Assembly: GCA_022566155.1 (NCBI GenBank)
Contig: JADFJS010000003.1
Span: forward strand, 1 to 33,037
DNA length: 33,037 nt
Direction of reading: 5' to 3'
Source of the DNA: Chloroflexota bacterium
Lineage (GTDB): Bacteria > Chloroflexota > Dehalococcoidia > Lucifugimonadales > UBA3495
This document shows positions 19,964-28,214 of this stretch, piece by piece (the first letter of the stretch is position 1; every line of letters starts with the position of its first letter). The notes under the pieces were generated by a model. It did no database searches and had not been told where the DNA came from. It saw only the letters and a list, made by a program, of their open reading frames with translations. The translations under genes and the position numbers were made by a program.

Positions 19964-19992
19964 ATGATAGGGTGAGGCTCTAGATAAGTCAA
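19964..19992 (-). promoter_or_regulatory. Sigma-70-type promoter of the Rdx/SelW gene
   Basis: On the minus strand TTGACT (19992-19987), a 17-base spacer and TATCAT (19969-19964), about 35 bases before the TTG start. Strong match; it supports transcription of the full gene including the UGA codon. Confidence 0.68.
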
Positions 19993-20022
19993 TCGCCGCG
20001 GCCCTGTGCGGATTTCCAGATG

Positions 20023-20146
20023 TCATGCTGAGCCAGCCGCAGCGGCCGAAGTATCTGGGGCGGCGCGTTAACCTCTCCCATCCCCAGACCCTTCACGGAG
20101 TTTATTCCTAGCTTGCTGAATGGTTCGGCGTGACAGATAAAGACCT
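20023..20146. repeat. Degenerate relative of repeat B
   Basis: An element starting TGTCATGCTGAGCC and ending GGTTCGGCGTGACA, with the internal block AGACCCTTCACGGAGTTTAT that differs by one base from repeat B (AGACCCTTCGCGGAGTTTAT). It fills much of the 236-base gap between the Rdx gene and the hydrolase gene, and the Rdx promoter lies at one border. Confidence 0.6.
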
Positions 20147-20166
20147 TGGCTTTCCGGGCCCCTGAA

Positions 20167-21051
20167 TCACCGGCTCCCCGTACTTGAGCCTTGTCCGGGC
20201 AGCGCCGCCGTGAACTCGGTAAGGGCATCCCAATACTCGGCTCCGCCCGCGGAGTAGGTATCGTTGTGACCTGCTCCGGCCAGCAGCCGGAACTGTTTCG
20301 GAGAGTTGGCCGCCTCGAACAGTTTCCTCCCTTGAGCCACCGGTACCGTCTGGTCCTGATCTCCGTGGAGGATGAGTAGAGGCGGGTCAACCCGCCCGAT
20401 CCTTGCCAGGGAATCGTACCTATTTCCCACCAACCAGTGTACCGGAAGCAAAGGCATGGTCAATCGGGCCATGTCTCCGACAGAGGTGAAGGGAGAGACC
20501 AGCACCATGCCCAAGGGCGGCTGGGAAGTGGCCAATTCCACGGCTACGGCCGCACCCAAGGACCGGCCGAAGTAGACGATTCTGTCCGTTTCAACGTCGG
20601 GCCGGTTCTGCAGATATTCCAGGGCGGCGCGGGCGTCCCGGTAGGTGCCCTTTTCGGTGGGCCTTCCCTCGCTCTTACCATAGCCTTGGTAATCGAAGAT
20701 GAACTGGTTGACGCCCAGCCGCTGTTGAATCAGCGCCATCTCGTCCACACGATGGCTGATGTTTCCCCCGTTACCATGAAACCAGAGCCAGGTGACGTCC
20801 GTCCGGCCAGGCACGTACCAGCCATGCAACCGCAGACCGTCTTGGGTGAAGAAGAACGCCTCTTCGTAGTCCAGACCAGCCTGGCCGGGCGTATAGGTAA
20901 TCTCCTGGGTGGGAAAGAACAGGAATCGTTTCTCGATCTGCGTCCAGATAATCACTGCCAGCACCGCCGTTCCCAGGGCGATTCCAATGACAACCACCGC
21001 CCCGAGCCGTCCCAAGCGGCGCAGGACACCCTTTCTGGTCCAATCGCCCAT
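20167..21051 (-). CDS. Membrane-anchored alpha/beta hydrolase (ABHD13/BEM46-like)
   Basis: A serine hydrolase of the alpha/beta fold. One N-terminal membrane span (AVVVIGIALGTAVLAVIIW) is followed by the usual linker KRFLFFPTQE, then the oxyanion motif HGNGGN, nucleophile GRSLGAA (Ser164), acid in HGDQDQTVP (Asp233) and GAGHND (His262). Substrate is unknown; family members are esterases or thioesterases. The start is uncertain: ATG 21051 puts the membrane helix near residue 16, whereas ATG 21093 would add 14 residues and neither has a strong ribosome site. The frame extends further to 21261, which I consider too long. The gene lies upstream of the repeat and probably stands alone. Confidence 0.82.
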   Translation of the reverse strand: MGDWTRKGVLRRLGRLGAVVVIGIALGTAVLAVIIWTQIEKRFLFFPTQEITYTPGQAGLDYEEAFFFTQDGLRLHGWYVPGRTDVTWLWFHGNGGNISHRVDEMALIQQRLGVNQFIFDYQGYGKSEGRPTEKGTYRDARAALEYLQNRPDVETDRIVYFGRSLGAAVAVELATSQPPLGMVLVSPFTSVGDMARLTMPLLPVHWLVGNRYDSLARIGRVDPPLLILHGDQDQTVPVAQGRKLFEAANSPKQFRLLAGAGHNDTYSAGGAEYWDALTEFTAALPGQGSSTGSR

Positions 21052-21306
21052 TGCCCTGCCAAAAGCCGGCCGGCGCACCGGCCATGGCTTCATCGGGACA
21101 GCCGCGTAACCAGGATAGATAATTTGGTGAGCATGAAACTCAAAACGATCATGTGCCCAGTGGCGCCGCCAGGGCCGGGCAGGATCTCGGGAGGATAATG
21201 TTTCTTGGGAGCCGGCCTTTGAAGAAGCCCTTAGCTGCCACCAGTAGCGCACAGCCGCCAATTCTAGCTTACAACCAGGCCGTTGGCCTCGGCCGTCTCG
21301 GCGTTG

Positions 21307-21543
21307 CTAAGGCCTGGTGTTCAGCTCCGCCGGGCGGCTTTTCGGGTAGCTCTCAATCTCCCTCTGGATGGAAGACAGGCGGCCGGCGATGTCCCGCACC
21401 TCCGAGGTATAAGCCTCGCACTTGGAACACCAGATCTGGTCATCGGTTGAGAGCATCATGTTGTCTCTCTTGACTGAGAAGGTACCGATCTCGTCATGGC
21501 ACTGGCCACACATCTGGATAATGGTCACTTCTTCACGCGGCAT
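21307..21543 (-). CDS. Small zinc-ribbon protein downstream of etfD
   Basis: A 78-aa protein with two Cys pairs, CGQC (near residue 12) and CSKC (near residue 39), consistent with one zinc-binding ribbon, followed by a helical Arg/Glu-rich tail (IAGRLSSIQREIESYPKSR). I do not recognise a family. Two ATGs are possible; ATG 21543 sits nine bases from AAGGGG, while ATG 21549 sits only three from it, so I prefer the former. The gene starts 47 bases after the stop of the etfD-like gene on the same strand, so it is probably cotranscribed and may assist the Fe-S oxidoreductase, which is inference. Confidence 0.6.
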   Translation of the reverse strand: MPREEVTIIQMCGQCHDEIGTFSVKRDNMMLSTDDQIWCSKCEAYTSEVRDIAGRLSSIQREIESYPKSRPAELNTRP

Positions 21544-21589
21544 GAGCATCTACCCCTTATCTGGAGAGGCGCGCTATATCGGCTGCCCC

Positions 21590-23620
21590 TTAGTCTTCCA
21601 GGCTATCCGCCAGTATCTCCAGCACGTCCCGCGATTGCTTCTCCCCTGCCACTCCCTTGGCCTCAATGCCCTCGGTGAGCATCTGCAAGCAGAATGGGCA
21701 GGAAACACCGACAGTGTCCGCTTGTGTTTCCAGGAAATGGCCGGTACGGACGTGGTTGATCCGCTCACCTTGGCTTTCCTCGAGCCACATGTGGCCGCCA
21801 CCGGCGCCACAGCAGAAACCGCGCTCCCGGCACCGGTCTCCCATCTCAACCAGGGTCAGACCTGGTATCGCTCTGGCGATGTCTCTTGGTTGATCGTAGA
21901 TGCCGTTGTGGCGGCCCAGGAAGCAGGAGTCATGATATGCCATCGTGATATTGACCATTTTTATGGGCTTCACCCGGCCTTCTTTGATCAGCTCGTCGAC
22001 GAACTGGCTGTAGTGAAGCACCTCGTAATTGCCGCCGAATTGTGGGTACTCGTTACGCATGGTGTTGAAGCAATGAGGGCAGATCGTGACGATCTTTTTG
22101 ACGTTGTACCGGTTGAGCGTCTCGATGTTCTGCTGGGCCAGCGTTTGGTACAGATACTCGTTGCCCATTCGCCGGGCCGGGTCGCCCGTGCATGTCTCTT
22201 CCTCTCCCAGGATGGCGAAGTCAACGCCGGCCGACTTCAAAACCTTGACCATTGACCTGGCGACTCCCTGGCTACGCTGCTCCAGAGCCCCGGTGCAGCC
22301 CACCCAGAAGAGGATCTCCGCATCGGGCTTTTCCGCCAGGGTGGGCACTCCCAACCCCTCGGCCCAGTCGGTGCGGGAATATTGAGTGCCCCGCCAGGGA
22401 TGCCCTCGCTGTTCCAAGCTGAGAAGAGCGTTCATACCCGATTCAGGTATCTTGGACTCCTCCAAGACGAGAAAACGGCGCATGTCCATGATGGTGGGCA
22501 CATGCTCCACCACCACGGGGCACTCCTCCATGCAGGCGCCGCATGACACGCAGTCCCAGATCGCTTGCTCGCTGATGGCATTGCCCAGGATAGACACCGG
22601 CTCCACGTGTTCCGGGTCCCGCGCACCCTGGTGCCCGATGGCCACCATGTGGTCTTTCAGGTTCTCCACGATGTGCATCGGCGATAGGATTTTCCCGGTA
22701 AGGTTGGCCGGGCAGACATCGGTGCACCGGCCGCAAACGGCGCAGGCGTAGCCGTCCAGAAGCTGTTTCCATGTGAAATCCTGGACCCGCCCGGCGCCGA
22801 ATTTTTCGGTGTTTTCCAGATCTATGGCCGGCAGGGCGCCCCGGGGCTCCAGGGACCGGAAGAAAGCATTCAGGGGCGAGGCAACCATGTGCATGTGCTT
22901 GGAGAAGGGGATGTAGACCGCGAAGCCCAGAATGATCGCCAGATGTGTCCACCAGAATACGGCCTGCAATGTGTTGGCCAGGCCTGTGCCCACGCCCAGG
23001 TCCGTAAACCAGCCGCCCAGCACGCCGCCAATGAGCACTTCGGACTCGGGACCTTCCCCTCCCAAGGCAACGTAGAAGGCGTGGGTGAGGATGGTCGACA
23101 CCATAAGCCCGGCGATCAATCCAACCACGATCACCGAGTCCAGGTTGCGGGTCAGGTCAAAGCTCAGCCGATGAGGTTTCACCACCCACCGGCGCACCAA
23201 CGCCCAGCCCAGCATCACCAGCAGCAACGCAGCCGTGATTTCGAGGAAGCTGCTATAGACGCGGACGCCGGTGCTGGTCAGCAGCTTCTCCGGGAAATCC
23301 CTCCAGATGGAGCCGCCAAAGATGAAGATAGCGTAGCTGAGAGAGAAGGAGAGGAACCCCCAGAAGATTATGGCATGGCCGAGGCCCGCCCAGTCCCCAT
23401 AGCGGACCCTCTGTAGCACCCGGCTCTGGCCCAAGACGATGACCAACGCGCCACCGAACCGCACCAACGGGCGGTCGAACCTGGCTACACCCTTACCCTG
23501 CATGACCAGGCGAAATACCCGTTGGTAGAATACATACCCAGAAACCGCGCTGACCAGGATCAGCGCCAGATACACCCCCACCCAGATGGGCAGTGCGCCG
23601 ATATCTCCCGGAGGAACCAT
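21590..23620 (-). CDS. etfD: EtfD-like membrane Fe-S oxidoreductase
   Basis: A membrane-bound electron carrier thought to pass electrons from electron-transfer flavoprotein to menaquinone (676 aa). The first 250 residues have several membrane spans with histidines typical of a NarI-like cytochrome b domain (for example HAIIFWGF and THLAIILGFAVYIPFSKHMHM). Two [4Fe-4S] ferredoxin clusters follow: CAVCGRCTDVCP (293-303) and CVSCGACMEECP (357-367). Two CCG domains complete it, with TCTGDPARR...CPHC and FCCGAGGGHMW...CPFC. The domain order matches EtfD (Mycobacterium tuberculosis Rv0338c). I chose ATG 23620 (MVPPGDIG) over the TTG at 23650. Beta-oxidation or acyl-CoA metabolism is the likely electron source. 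Confidence 0.85.
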   Translation of the reverse strand: MVPPGDIGALPIWVGVYLALILVSAVSGYVFYQRVFRLVMQGKGVARFDRPLVRFGGALVIVLGQSRVLQRVRYGDWAGLGHAIIFWGFLSFSLSYAIFIFGGSIWRDFPEKLLTSTGVRVYSSFLEITAALLLVMLGWALVRRWVVKPHRLSFDLTRNLDSVIVVGLIAGLMVSTILTHAFYVALGGEGPESEVLIGGVLGGWFTDLGVGTGLANTLQAVFWWTHLAIILGFAVYIPFSKHMHMVASPLNAFFRSLEPRGALPAIDLENTEKFGAGRVQDFTWKQLLDGYACAVCGRCTDVCPANLTGKILSPMHIVENLKDHMVAIGHQGARDPEHVEPVSILGNAISEQAIWDCVSCGACMEECPVVVEHVPTIMDMRRFLVLEESKIPESGMNALLSLEQRGHPWRGTQYSRTDWAEGLGVPTLAEKPDAEILFWVGCTGALEQRSQGVARSMVKVLKSAGVDFAILGEEETCTGDPARRMGNEYLYQTLAQQNIETLNRYNVKKIVTICPHCFNTMRNEYPQFGGNYEVLHYSQFVDELIKEGRVKPIKMVNITMAYHDSCFLGRHNGIYDQPRDIARAIPGLTLVEMGDRCRERGFCCGAGGGHMWLEESQGERINHVRTGHFLETQADTVGVSCPFCLQMLTEGIEAKGVAGEKQSRDVLEILADSLED

Positions 23621-23680
23621 GAACTTTGCTGCTCTTCCCCGGCGCCGCAACGATTCTGATCGCGGGAAGGCCGGGCCAAA

Positions 23681-23700
23681 GGCGCCGGAGTTTCGGCGCC
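23681..23700 (-). terminator. GGCGCCG hairpin between LLM and etfD genes
   Basis: GGCGCCG (23681-23687) and CGGCGCC (23694-23700) form a perfect seven-base stem. On the minus strand it is followed by TTTGG. It lies after the LLM gene and before etfD, and could end the former or attenuate the latter. Confidence 0.45.
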
Positions 23701-23830
23701 CAAGATTAGATTTAATTCTGCCCTAGTGTATCATGGGCGGCTTTGGTCCCACTACGCAGATTCGAGAACGTCCGTCTACCTGATGGTGAAGTCTGCACGT
23801 CCAGGCAGGTGCGAAGGATAGTCCCTGTGA

Positions 23831-24841
23831 TTAGTTGCCCGTCACGGCGGGTATCACGTCCCGGCCCATGATCTCGATCTGGCGCAGGGCCCGCTCCTGG
23901 TCCATACCAGGCCATTGCATTCGGAAGATGAGCAAGTTGACGCCCAGCTCAAGCTCGTACCGCCGTATCTCCCGCACCACCTGATCCGGGGAGCCCAGCA
24001 GAAACCGGTCCCTGGCCAGGTCCGGAAACGGCATGGTGAAGCTCTCCCCGCCGGGCATCGCTTTGTCCTGGCCCCAGGAGGCGTAGGCCGAATACTTTCC
24101 TTCAAGGTATGGCTGGGCCTCCAGATAGGCCGTCTCCTGGTCTTGGGCCAGGTAAAGCTCTCGCATCATGGGTAGGACCTGGGGGATTGGTTGGTCCGCC
24201 CGGTCCAACTCTGTGCGGTACAGAGCAAGTTGCTTGGCCAGGGCTGGGACTGTGGCATGGGGGTTCACCAGCCAGGGATAGCCCCACCGGGCTGCGCGGC
24301 GGATGGCCGAATCGCCGTTGGCCGCCACCCAGATGGGTGGGTAGGGCTTCTGGACAGGCCGGGTGGAAGGCTTCACCCTGGGCACATGGTAATATTTCCC
24401 ATGGTGCTCCACCTCCTCTTCAGTCCAGAGCCTTTTCATGACCTCCAGGGACTCCCGTAGCCGGCCAACGCGCTGGCCGCGCTCCGTACCGAAAGCGGTA
24501 TACTCTTCATCCCGATAGCCCAGGCCAACACCGAATACGAAGCGGCCTCCGCAGATGGAGTCCATGGTGGCCACGCTTTCGGCCAACTCCACCGGATTGT
24601 GCAGCGGGACCAGGATCACGGTGGCGGCCACTTGCATATCGCCAGACTCGGCGGCCAGCCGCGCCAGCAATGGGAAGGTTGCGCTCATCTGGTATGGCGC
24701 GGATAGGTAATGCTGGCCCGTACAGATCAGGTCGAAGCCGGCCAGGCGCGCCGCCTTCACCTGCTCCACGCTTTCTTGAATCTTTTGGGGCATCGATTCC
24801 CCCGGCAGGTATTGTGCGTTGATGAAGATTCCCAGTTTCAC
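23831..24841 (-). CDS. LLM-class (luciferase-like) flavin-dependent oxidoreductase
   Basis: A TIM-barrel oxidoreductase of the luciferase-like monooxygenase superfamily (336 aa), using FMN or F420. Family features: MKLGIFINAQYLPGES at the start, AATVILVPLHNPVELAES, the motif GGRFVFGVGLGYRDEEY, and KPYPPIWVAANG. Cofactor choice cannot be read from the sequence; many Chloroflexota have large sets of F420-linked members. The start is GTG 24841 with AAAGGAG seven bases upstream. The gene is divergent from the fumarylacetoacetase-family gene, sharing a 206-base region that carries four copies of a CGGATT-type motif. Confidence 0.87.
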   Translation of the reverse strand: MKLGIFINAQYLPGESMPQKIQESVEQVKAARLAGFDLICTGQHYLSAPYQMSATFPLLARLAAESGDMQVAATVILVPLHNPVELAESVATMDSICGGRFVFGVGLGYRDEEYTAFGTERGQRVGRLRESLEVMKRLWTEEEVEHHGKYYHVPRVKPSTRPVQKPYPPIWVAANGDSAIRRAARWGYPWLVNPHATVPALAKQLALYRTELDRADQPIPQVLPMMRELYLAQDQETAYLEAQPYLEGKYSAYASWGQDKAMPGGESFTMPFPDLARDRFLLGSPDQVVREIRRYELELGVNLLIFRMQWPGMDQERALRQIEIMGRDVIPAVTGN

Positions 24842-24900
24842 TACTGCTCCTTTAAAGGTTCAAATCGGGTTAAAGCTGGATCCAGGCTGTTAACCGATAT

Positions 24901-24966
24901 TTCGGATTAGATAGTGGGTTCCGGATCGTATTTTAGATTGCTGGCATTCGGATTGACAATCCGGAA
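24901..24966. promoter_or_regulatory. CGGATT motif cluster in the divergent LLM/FAH region
   Basis: Four related sites lie in 66 bases: TTCGGATT at 24901, TTCCGGAT at 24919, TTCGGATT at 24947 and, inverted, AATCCGGAA at 24958-24966. The last two form a dyad with a three-base centre. Overlapping them on the minus strand are TTGTCA (24959-24954) and TAAAAT (24935-24930), 18 bases apart, a possible promoter of the LLM gene. Confidence 0.5.
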
Positions 24967-25047
24967 AATATCTATTGCCACCGGTGCGCGGAAAGGTTAC
25001 AATCCCTCAGTCCTGACCCCAACTACCTCCTTGAGGGATAGATTGGC

Positions 25048-25848
25048 ATGAAAATCGCGCGGTTTCGAGCCGGTAGACGGACGGCTTTTGGTGTGGTCAA
25101 GGACGATGAGATTATCGAGATCAGAGGCAGCATCTTCACCCGGTTTAGGCTCACCGACAACCGGCTTCCGCTGTCTGAAGTGACGCTGCTTCCTCCCACC
25201 GAGCCAACGGGGATATGGGGACCGGGGCCGAACTCCGCCAACCACTTGGATACCGGCGGCCAGAGCCACCCTGCTCAATCAACGAAACCACCCGGCCGCC
25301 CCGAACCATGGCGCAAGGGCAGGAACTCATTAACCGGCCATGGGGATCCAATCATCATTCCCAGGGACTCGGGGGGCGAGGTCCACTGCCAGGGTGAGGC
25401 CGTGGCCGTCATCGGCAAGAATTGCCGCCGTGTTTCCCCAGCGGATGCCCGCAGGTACATTTTGGGCTATGCCTGTGGCAACGATGTTTGCGACCGGACC
25501 TGGCAGAGGGAGGACACCACGGTGTGGCGGGCCAAGGGTTCCGATACCTTTGCCCCGGTGGGTCCCTGGATCGAGACGGATATCAACCCGCAAGAGCTTG
25601 AACTGATTCTTCGGCTCAATGGCGAGGAAGTCCAGCGAGTGAACACCCGGGATATGTTGTTCACCTTCGCCGAGATCGTTAGCTACTTGAGCCAGCAGGT
25701 GACCCTCCACCCGGGAGACCTGGTTTTTTCGGGCACCGCCGCCGTCACCAGCGCGATAAAGCCGGGCGATGTGGTGGAGGTGGAGATCCCGGGGATCGGG
25801 ATGCTGCATAATCCGGTCGCTGCCGAGTACGACGCTTCCGCGGCGTAG
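25048..25848 (+). CDS. Fumarylacetoacetate hydrolase-family protein
   Basis: A C-C bond hydrolase or isomerase of the FAH superfamily (266 aa), which acts on beta-diketo or 2-hydroxydienoate acids with Mg2+. The C-terminal catalytic region is recognisable: DPIIIPRDSGGEVH, VAVIGKNCRRVSPADARRYILGYACGNDV and DTFAPVGPW. It departs from the family at several points. The usual first metal-ligand Glu of E-x-E is Gln115, the second Glu117 is kept, and the GLNY active-site loop is GPNS with His66 kept. Asp146 remains. The enzyme may be altered in metal binding or specificity, or inactive. ATG 25048 has CTTGAGGGATAG upstream (GAGGG). It may be regulated with the divergent LLM gene. Confidence 0.85.
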   Translation: MKIARFRAGRRTAFGVVKDDEIIEIRGSIFTRFRLTDNRLPLSEVTLLPPTEPTGIWGPGPNSANHLDTGGQSHPAQSTKPPGRPEPWRKGRNSLTGHGDPIIIPRDSGGEVHCQGEAVAVIGKNCRRVSPADARRYILGYACGNDVCDRTWQREDTTVWRAKGSDTFAPVGPWIETDINPQELELILRLNGEEVQRVNTRDMLFTFAEIVSYLSQQVTLHPGDLVFSGTAAVTSAIKPGDVVEVEIPGIGMLHNPVAAEYDASAA

Positions 25849-25851
25849 GGG

Positions 25852-27114
25852 CTAGAAACGCAGCAGCTTGCGGAAAAGCTTATCGCTGCGGTGAGGACCC
25901 ACTACGGCCAGGCGTAGCTTGTCGGGATCGAACAGGCGCCGGCCAACCCGCGCGATATCCTCCGGGGTGATGGAGTCTATCTTCTGAACCACCTCCTCCG
26001 GGGTAGACACGTGGCCTTGCAATATCTCCTGCCCCCCCAGCCATCCTGCCACCGCCCTGGTGTCCTCCATCCGCAGAAGCATACGCCCTTTGGCATATTC
26101 CTTGGCTTTGTTGATCTCCTGGGCCGGTGGTTCCTCGTGGATGTTCCGGAATTCGTCTACCACTGCTTTGATCGCAGCCCTGCACTTTTTGGGCTCGACC
26201 CCGCAGTAGACGACGATAGACCCGCAGTCGCGAAAATTGGAGGAGGAGCTACCCACGTCATAGGCCAGGCTCTGCTGCTCCCGAAGGTTCTGGAATAGCC
26301 TGCTGCTCATCCCATCACCAAGGATTATATTGAGGATTGCCAGGGTGAAGCGGTCCGGGTCCTCAAGGGAGAGTCCGGGCAAGGCGATGCAAACGTGCGA
26401 TTGGTCCGTTCGCCGCTGCTCCACGCGGACCACCGGCTCCGGAGCGCCGTCGGTTGCCGGCTCCCAGTCCAGGGACGTACGAGGTTGCCATTGGCTGGTG
26501 GCTTCGCCCACCAGGTCCACTACCTGCTGGTGGGTGACGTTGCCGGCAACGGCGATCACCGTATTGGCCGGATTGTACTGCTGCTCCATATACTCCCGGA
26601 TGCTTTCCAGGGAGATCTGGCTCACCGATTCGGGTGTGCCACCCACGTCCCTACCCATCGCCTGGTCGGGCCACAATGCCTCGTCGATGAGTAAGTCCGC
26701 CCGGTAACTGGGGTGGTCGTAGGTCATGCGCAGCTCTTCCTGGATGACCTCGCGCTCCTTCTCCACCTCTACAGGGTCAAGCAGGGGATTCAGGATCATG
26801 TCCAGGAGGACGGAGAAGGCCGTCTCGAAGTTAGGCTGGGCAACTTTGCACCAGAATGAGGTCATCTCCCGGTCGGTGCTGGCGTTCATCATGCCGCCGG
26901 CCCCTTCTATGGCTTCGCTGACCTCCTGGGCGGTGGGCCAGTTTTTGGTGCCCTTGAAGGGCAGGTGCTCGATAAAGTGGGAGATGCCTGCCAGCTCGAG
27001 GCTTTCGTATCTCGAGCCAGCGCCCACGCATATCGTTATCGCCACCGACCGCGTGTGCTCCATGGTCGAGGTCAAGACACGCAGTTGGTTGTCCAGGATC
27101 GAACGTTGGTACAT
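25852..27114 (-). CDS. M16-family zinc peptidase
   Basis: A pitrilysin/processing-peptidase relative (about 420 aa) that probably degrades or trims peptides. The inverted zinc motif HFIEH (46-50, HxxEH) and the more distal Glu near VIQEELRMTYDHP are present, along with the C-terminal Arg/Tyr pair region GDGMSSRLFQNLREQQSLAYDVG. One full M16 unit suggests a homodimer, as with YmxG-like enzymes. I prefer ATG 27114 (MYQRSILDNQLR), which aligns with the family's start; the frame also allows TTG 27144. No strong ribosome site is seen at either. Confidence 0.9.
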   Translation of the reverse strand: MYQRSILDNQLRVLTSTMEHTRSVAITICVGAGSRYESLELAGISHFIEHLPFKGTKNWPTAQEVSEAIEGAGGMMNASTDREMTSFWCKVAQPNFETAFSVLLDMILNPLLDPVEVEKEREVIQEELRMTYDHPSYRADLLIDEALWPDQAMGRDVGGTPESVSQISLESIREYMEQQYNPANTVIAVAGNVTHQQVVDLVGEATSQWQPRTSLDWEPATDGAPEPVVRVEQRRTDQSHVCIALPGLSLEDPDRFTLAILNIILGDGMSSRLFQNLREQQSLAYDVGSSSSNFRDCGSIVVYCGVEPKKCRAAIKAVVDEFRNIHEEPPAQEINKAKEYAKGRMLLRMEDTRAVAGWLGGQEILQGHVSTPEEVVQKIDSITPEDIARVGRRLFDPDKLRLAVVGPHRSDKLFRKLLRF

Positions 27115-27258
27115 ATTCAACTCAACAGCAAATTTGCTCGCCAAGAATCATGCACGTGACCGGCCAACCGCCATGTGCAAAAATACCTAGAGGGCGCGAC
27201 ACGCTCGTTAGAAGGTCAATGCGGCCGTAGGTTAAACGATCTGTCCGCCGAGAGGGAC

Positions 27259-27897
27259 CTAGGAGCCCAGCCAGCTTACGTCGCCCTGGAGGTCGGCGGG
27301 ATGGGACTTCGATGCGAAGGTCTGGTATTCCTGCCGAGCTTCACCGATGGTGGTGTCGTCGCCATGTCCGGGATAGACGGCTGTGTCGTCGGGCAGCACC
27401 AACAGCTTACCGGTAATGCTATCGATGATCTGGCGCAGGGCATCGGGACTGCCGGTCCTTCCTGGGCCGCCGGGGAAGAGGGTGTCTCCGGAAAAGAGAT
27501 GGTGGCCGGACAGGAAACAACGGGCGCCCTCGGTATGTCCCGGCGTGGCCAGAACTAGAAGCTCCCGGTTGCCGAACTTGACCACATCCCCGTCCTTCAG
27601 TTCCAGTTGCGGAGGCTTGGGCAGGGAACTGACGTCCTCGACCCCAATGCCCACAGGGGCGTCCACGCTCCCCGTGATCTCGGCAAATCCGGCCAGGTGG
27701 TCCTGGTGCCGGTGGGTGATGAGGATGCCCTTTATCTTGACGTCGCCGATGGCGTTCAATATCTTTTCCGGCTCGGCAGGGGTGTCGATGATGATACCCT
27801 CGTTGGTCTCCGGGCAGACAACTATGTAGCCGTTGTTGTTCAGGGAGCCCATGTTTATCTTGGTGATCTTGATATCACCGTCGTAGTGGAGGGGCAT
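27259..27897 (-). CDS. Metallo-beta-lactamase-fold hydrolase (glyoxalase II-like)
   Basis: A 212-aa MBL-fold enzyme with a dinuclear metal site: THRHQDHLAG (His62, His64, Asp66, His67), then TPGHTEG, FSGDTLF and YPGHGDDT. It resembles glyoxalase II or related thioesterase/persulfide-type hydrolases, but no trait separates them here. Start is ATG 27897 with GGAGG six bases upstream. The M16 gene follows on the same strand after 144 bases, possibly cotranscribed. Confidence 0.9.
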   Translation of the reverse strand: MPLHYDGDIKITKINMGSLNNNGYIVVCPETNEGIIIDTPAEPEKILNAIGDVKIKGILITHRHQDHLAGFAEITGSVDAPVGIGVEDVSSLPKPPQLELKDGDVVKFGNRELLVLATPGHTEGARCFLSGHHLFSGDTLFPGGPGRTGSPDALRQIIDSITGKLLVLPDDTAVYPGHGDDTTIGEARQEYQTFASKSHPADLQGDVSWLGS

Positions 27898-27936
27898 AGG
27901 TATCCTCCGTGTCTTGATTAGATTGCCAGCATGATT

Positions 27937-28200
27937 CTAACAGACCGGCGAAGAGGGCACAAAAGTGAGGTTTGCGGGAATGGCCCGGGCACGGCGCCAA
28001 TTTTCCCGGCTGGGAGAGACCGGCAAAGGGGCGCCGCCCCTCTGCACTCCCTTATTTATTTCACGCTTATTCGCGGACCAGATCCTGCACATGGGCTTTG
28101 ATCCGTCATTGACTGGTGCCGATAGCCGGTCGAAGAAGGCTTGGGCCACCTGGCTTCTGCTGACATTGCTCCGGCACACGATAAAGAGCTTTAACCCTTG
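27937..28200 (-). pseudogene. Remnant of a low-molecular-weight phosphatase / arsenate reductase-like gene
   Basis: Directly downstream of uvrA, the minus strand encodes LKLFIVCRSNVSRSQVAQAF, which contains the P-loop C-x5-R of LMW protein-tyrosine phosphatases and related arsenate reductases (compare IFVCxxNxxRSQMAEAFF). The similarity ends after about 35 residues, and the frame runs on into a GC-rich hairpin sequence until 27937. No ATG begins the frame; the codon expected to be ATG is TTA, and the first usual start is GTG 28179 within the P-loop strand. It therefore looks like a degraded fragment, with the rest replaced by repeat-like sequence. A distant functional gene is unlikely. Confidence 0.55.
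28027..28041 (-). terminator. GC-rich hairpin downstream of uvrA
   Basis: AGGGGC and GCCCCT form a six-base stem with a three-base loop, followed on the minus strand by TTTG. It lies within the phosphatase remnant, 174 bases after the uvrA stop, and may end the uvrA transcript. Confidence 0.45.
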
Positions 28201-28214
28201 CAGCCGTTGGCCGG

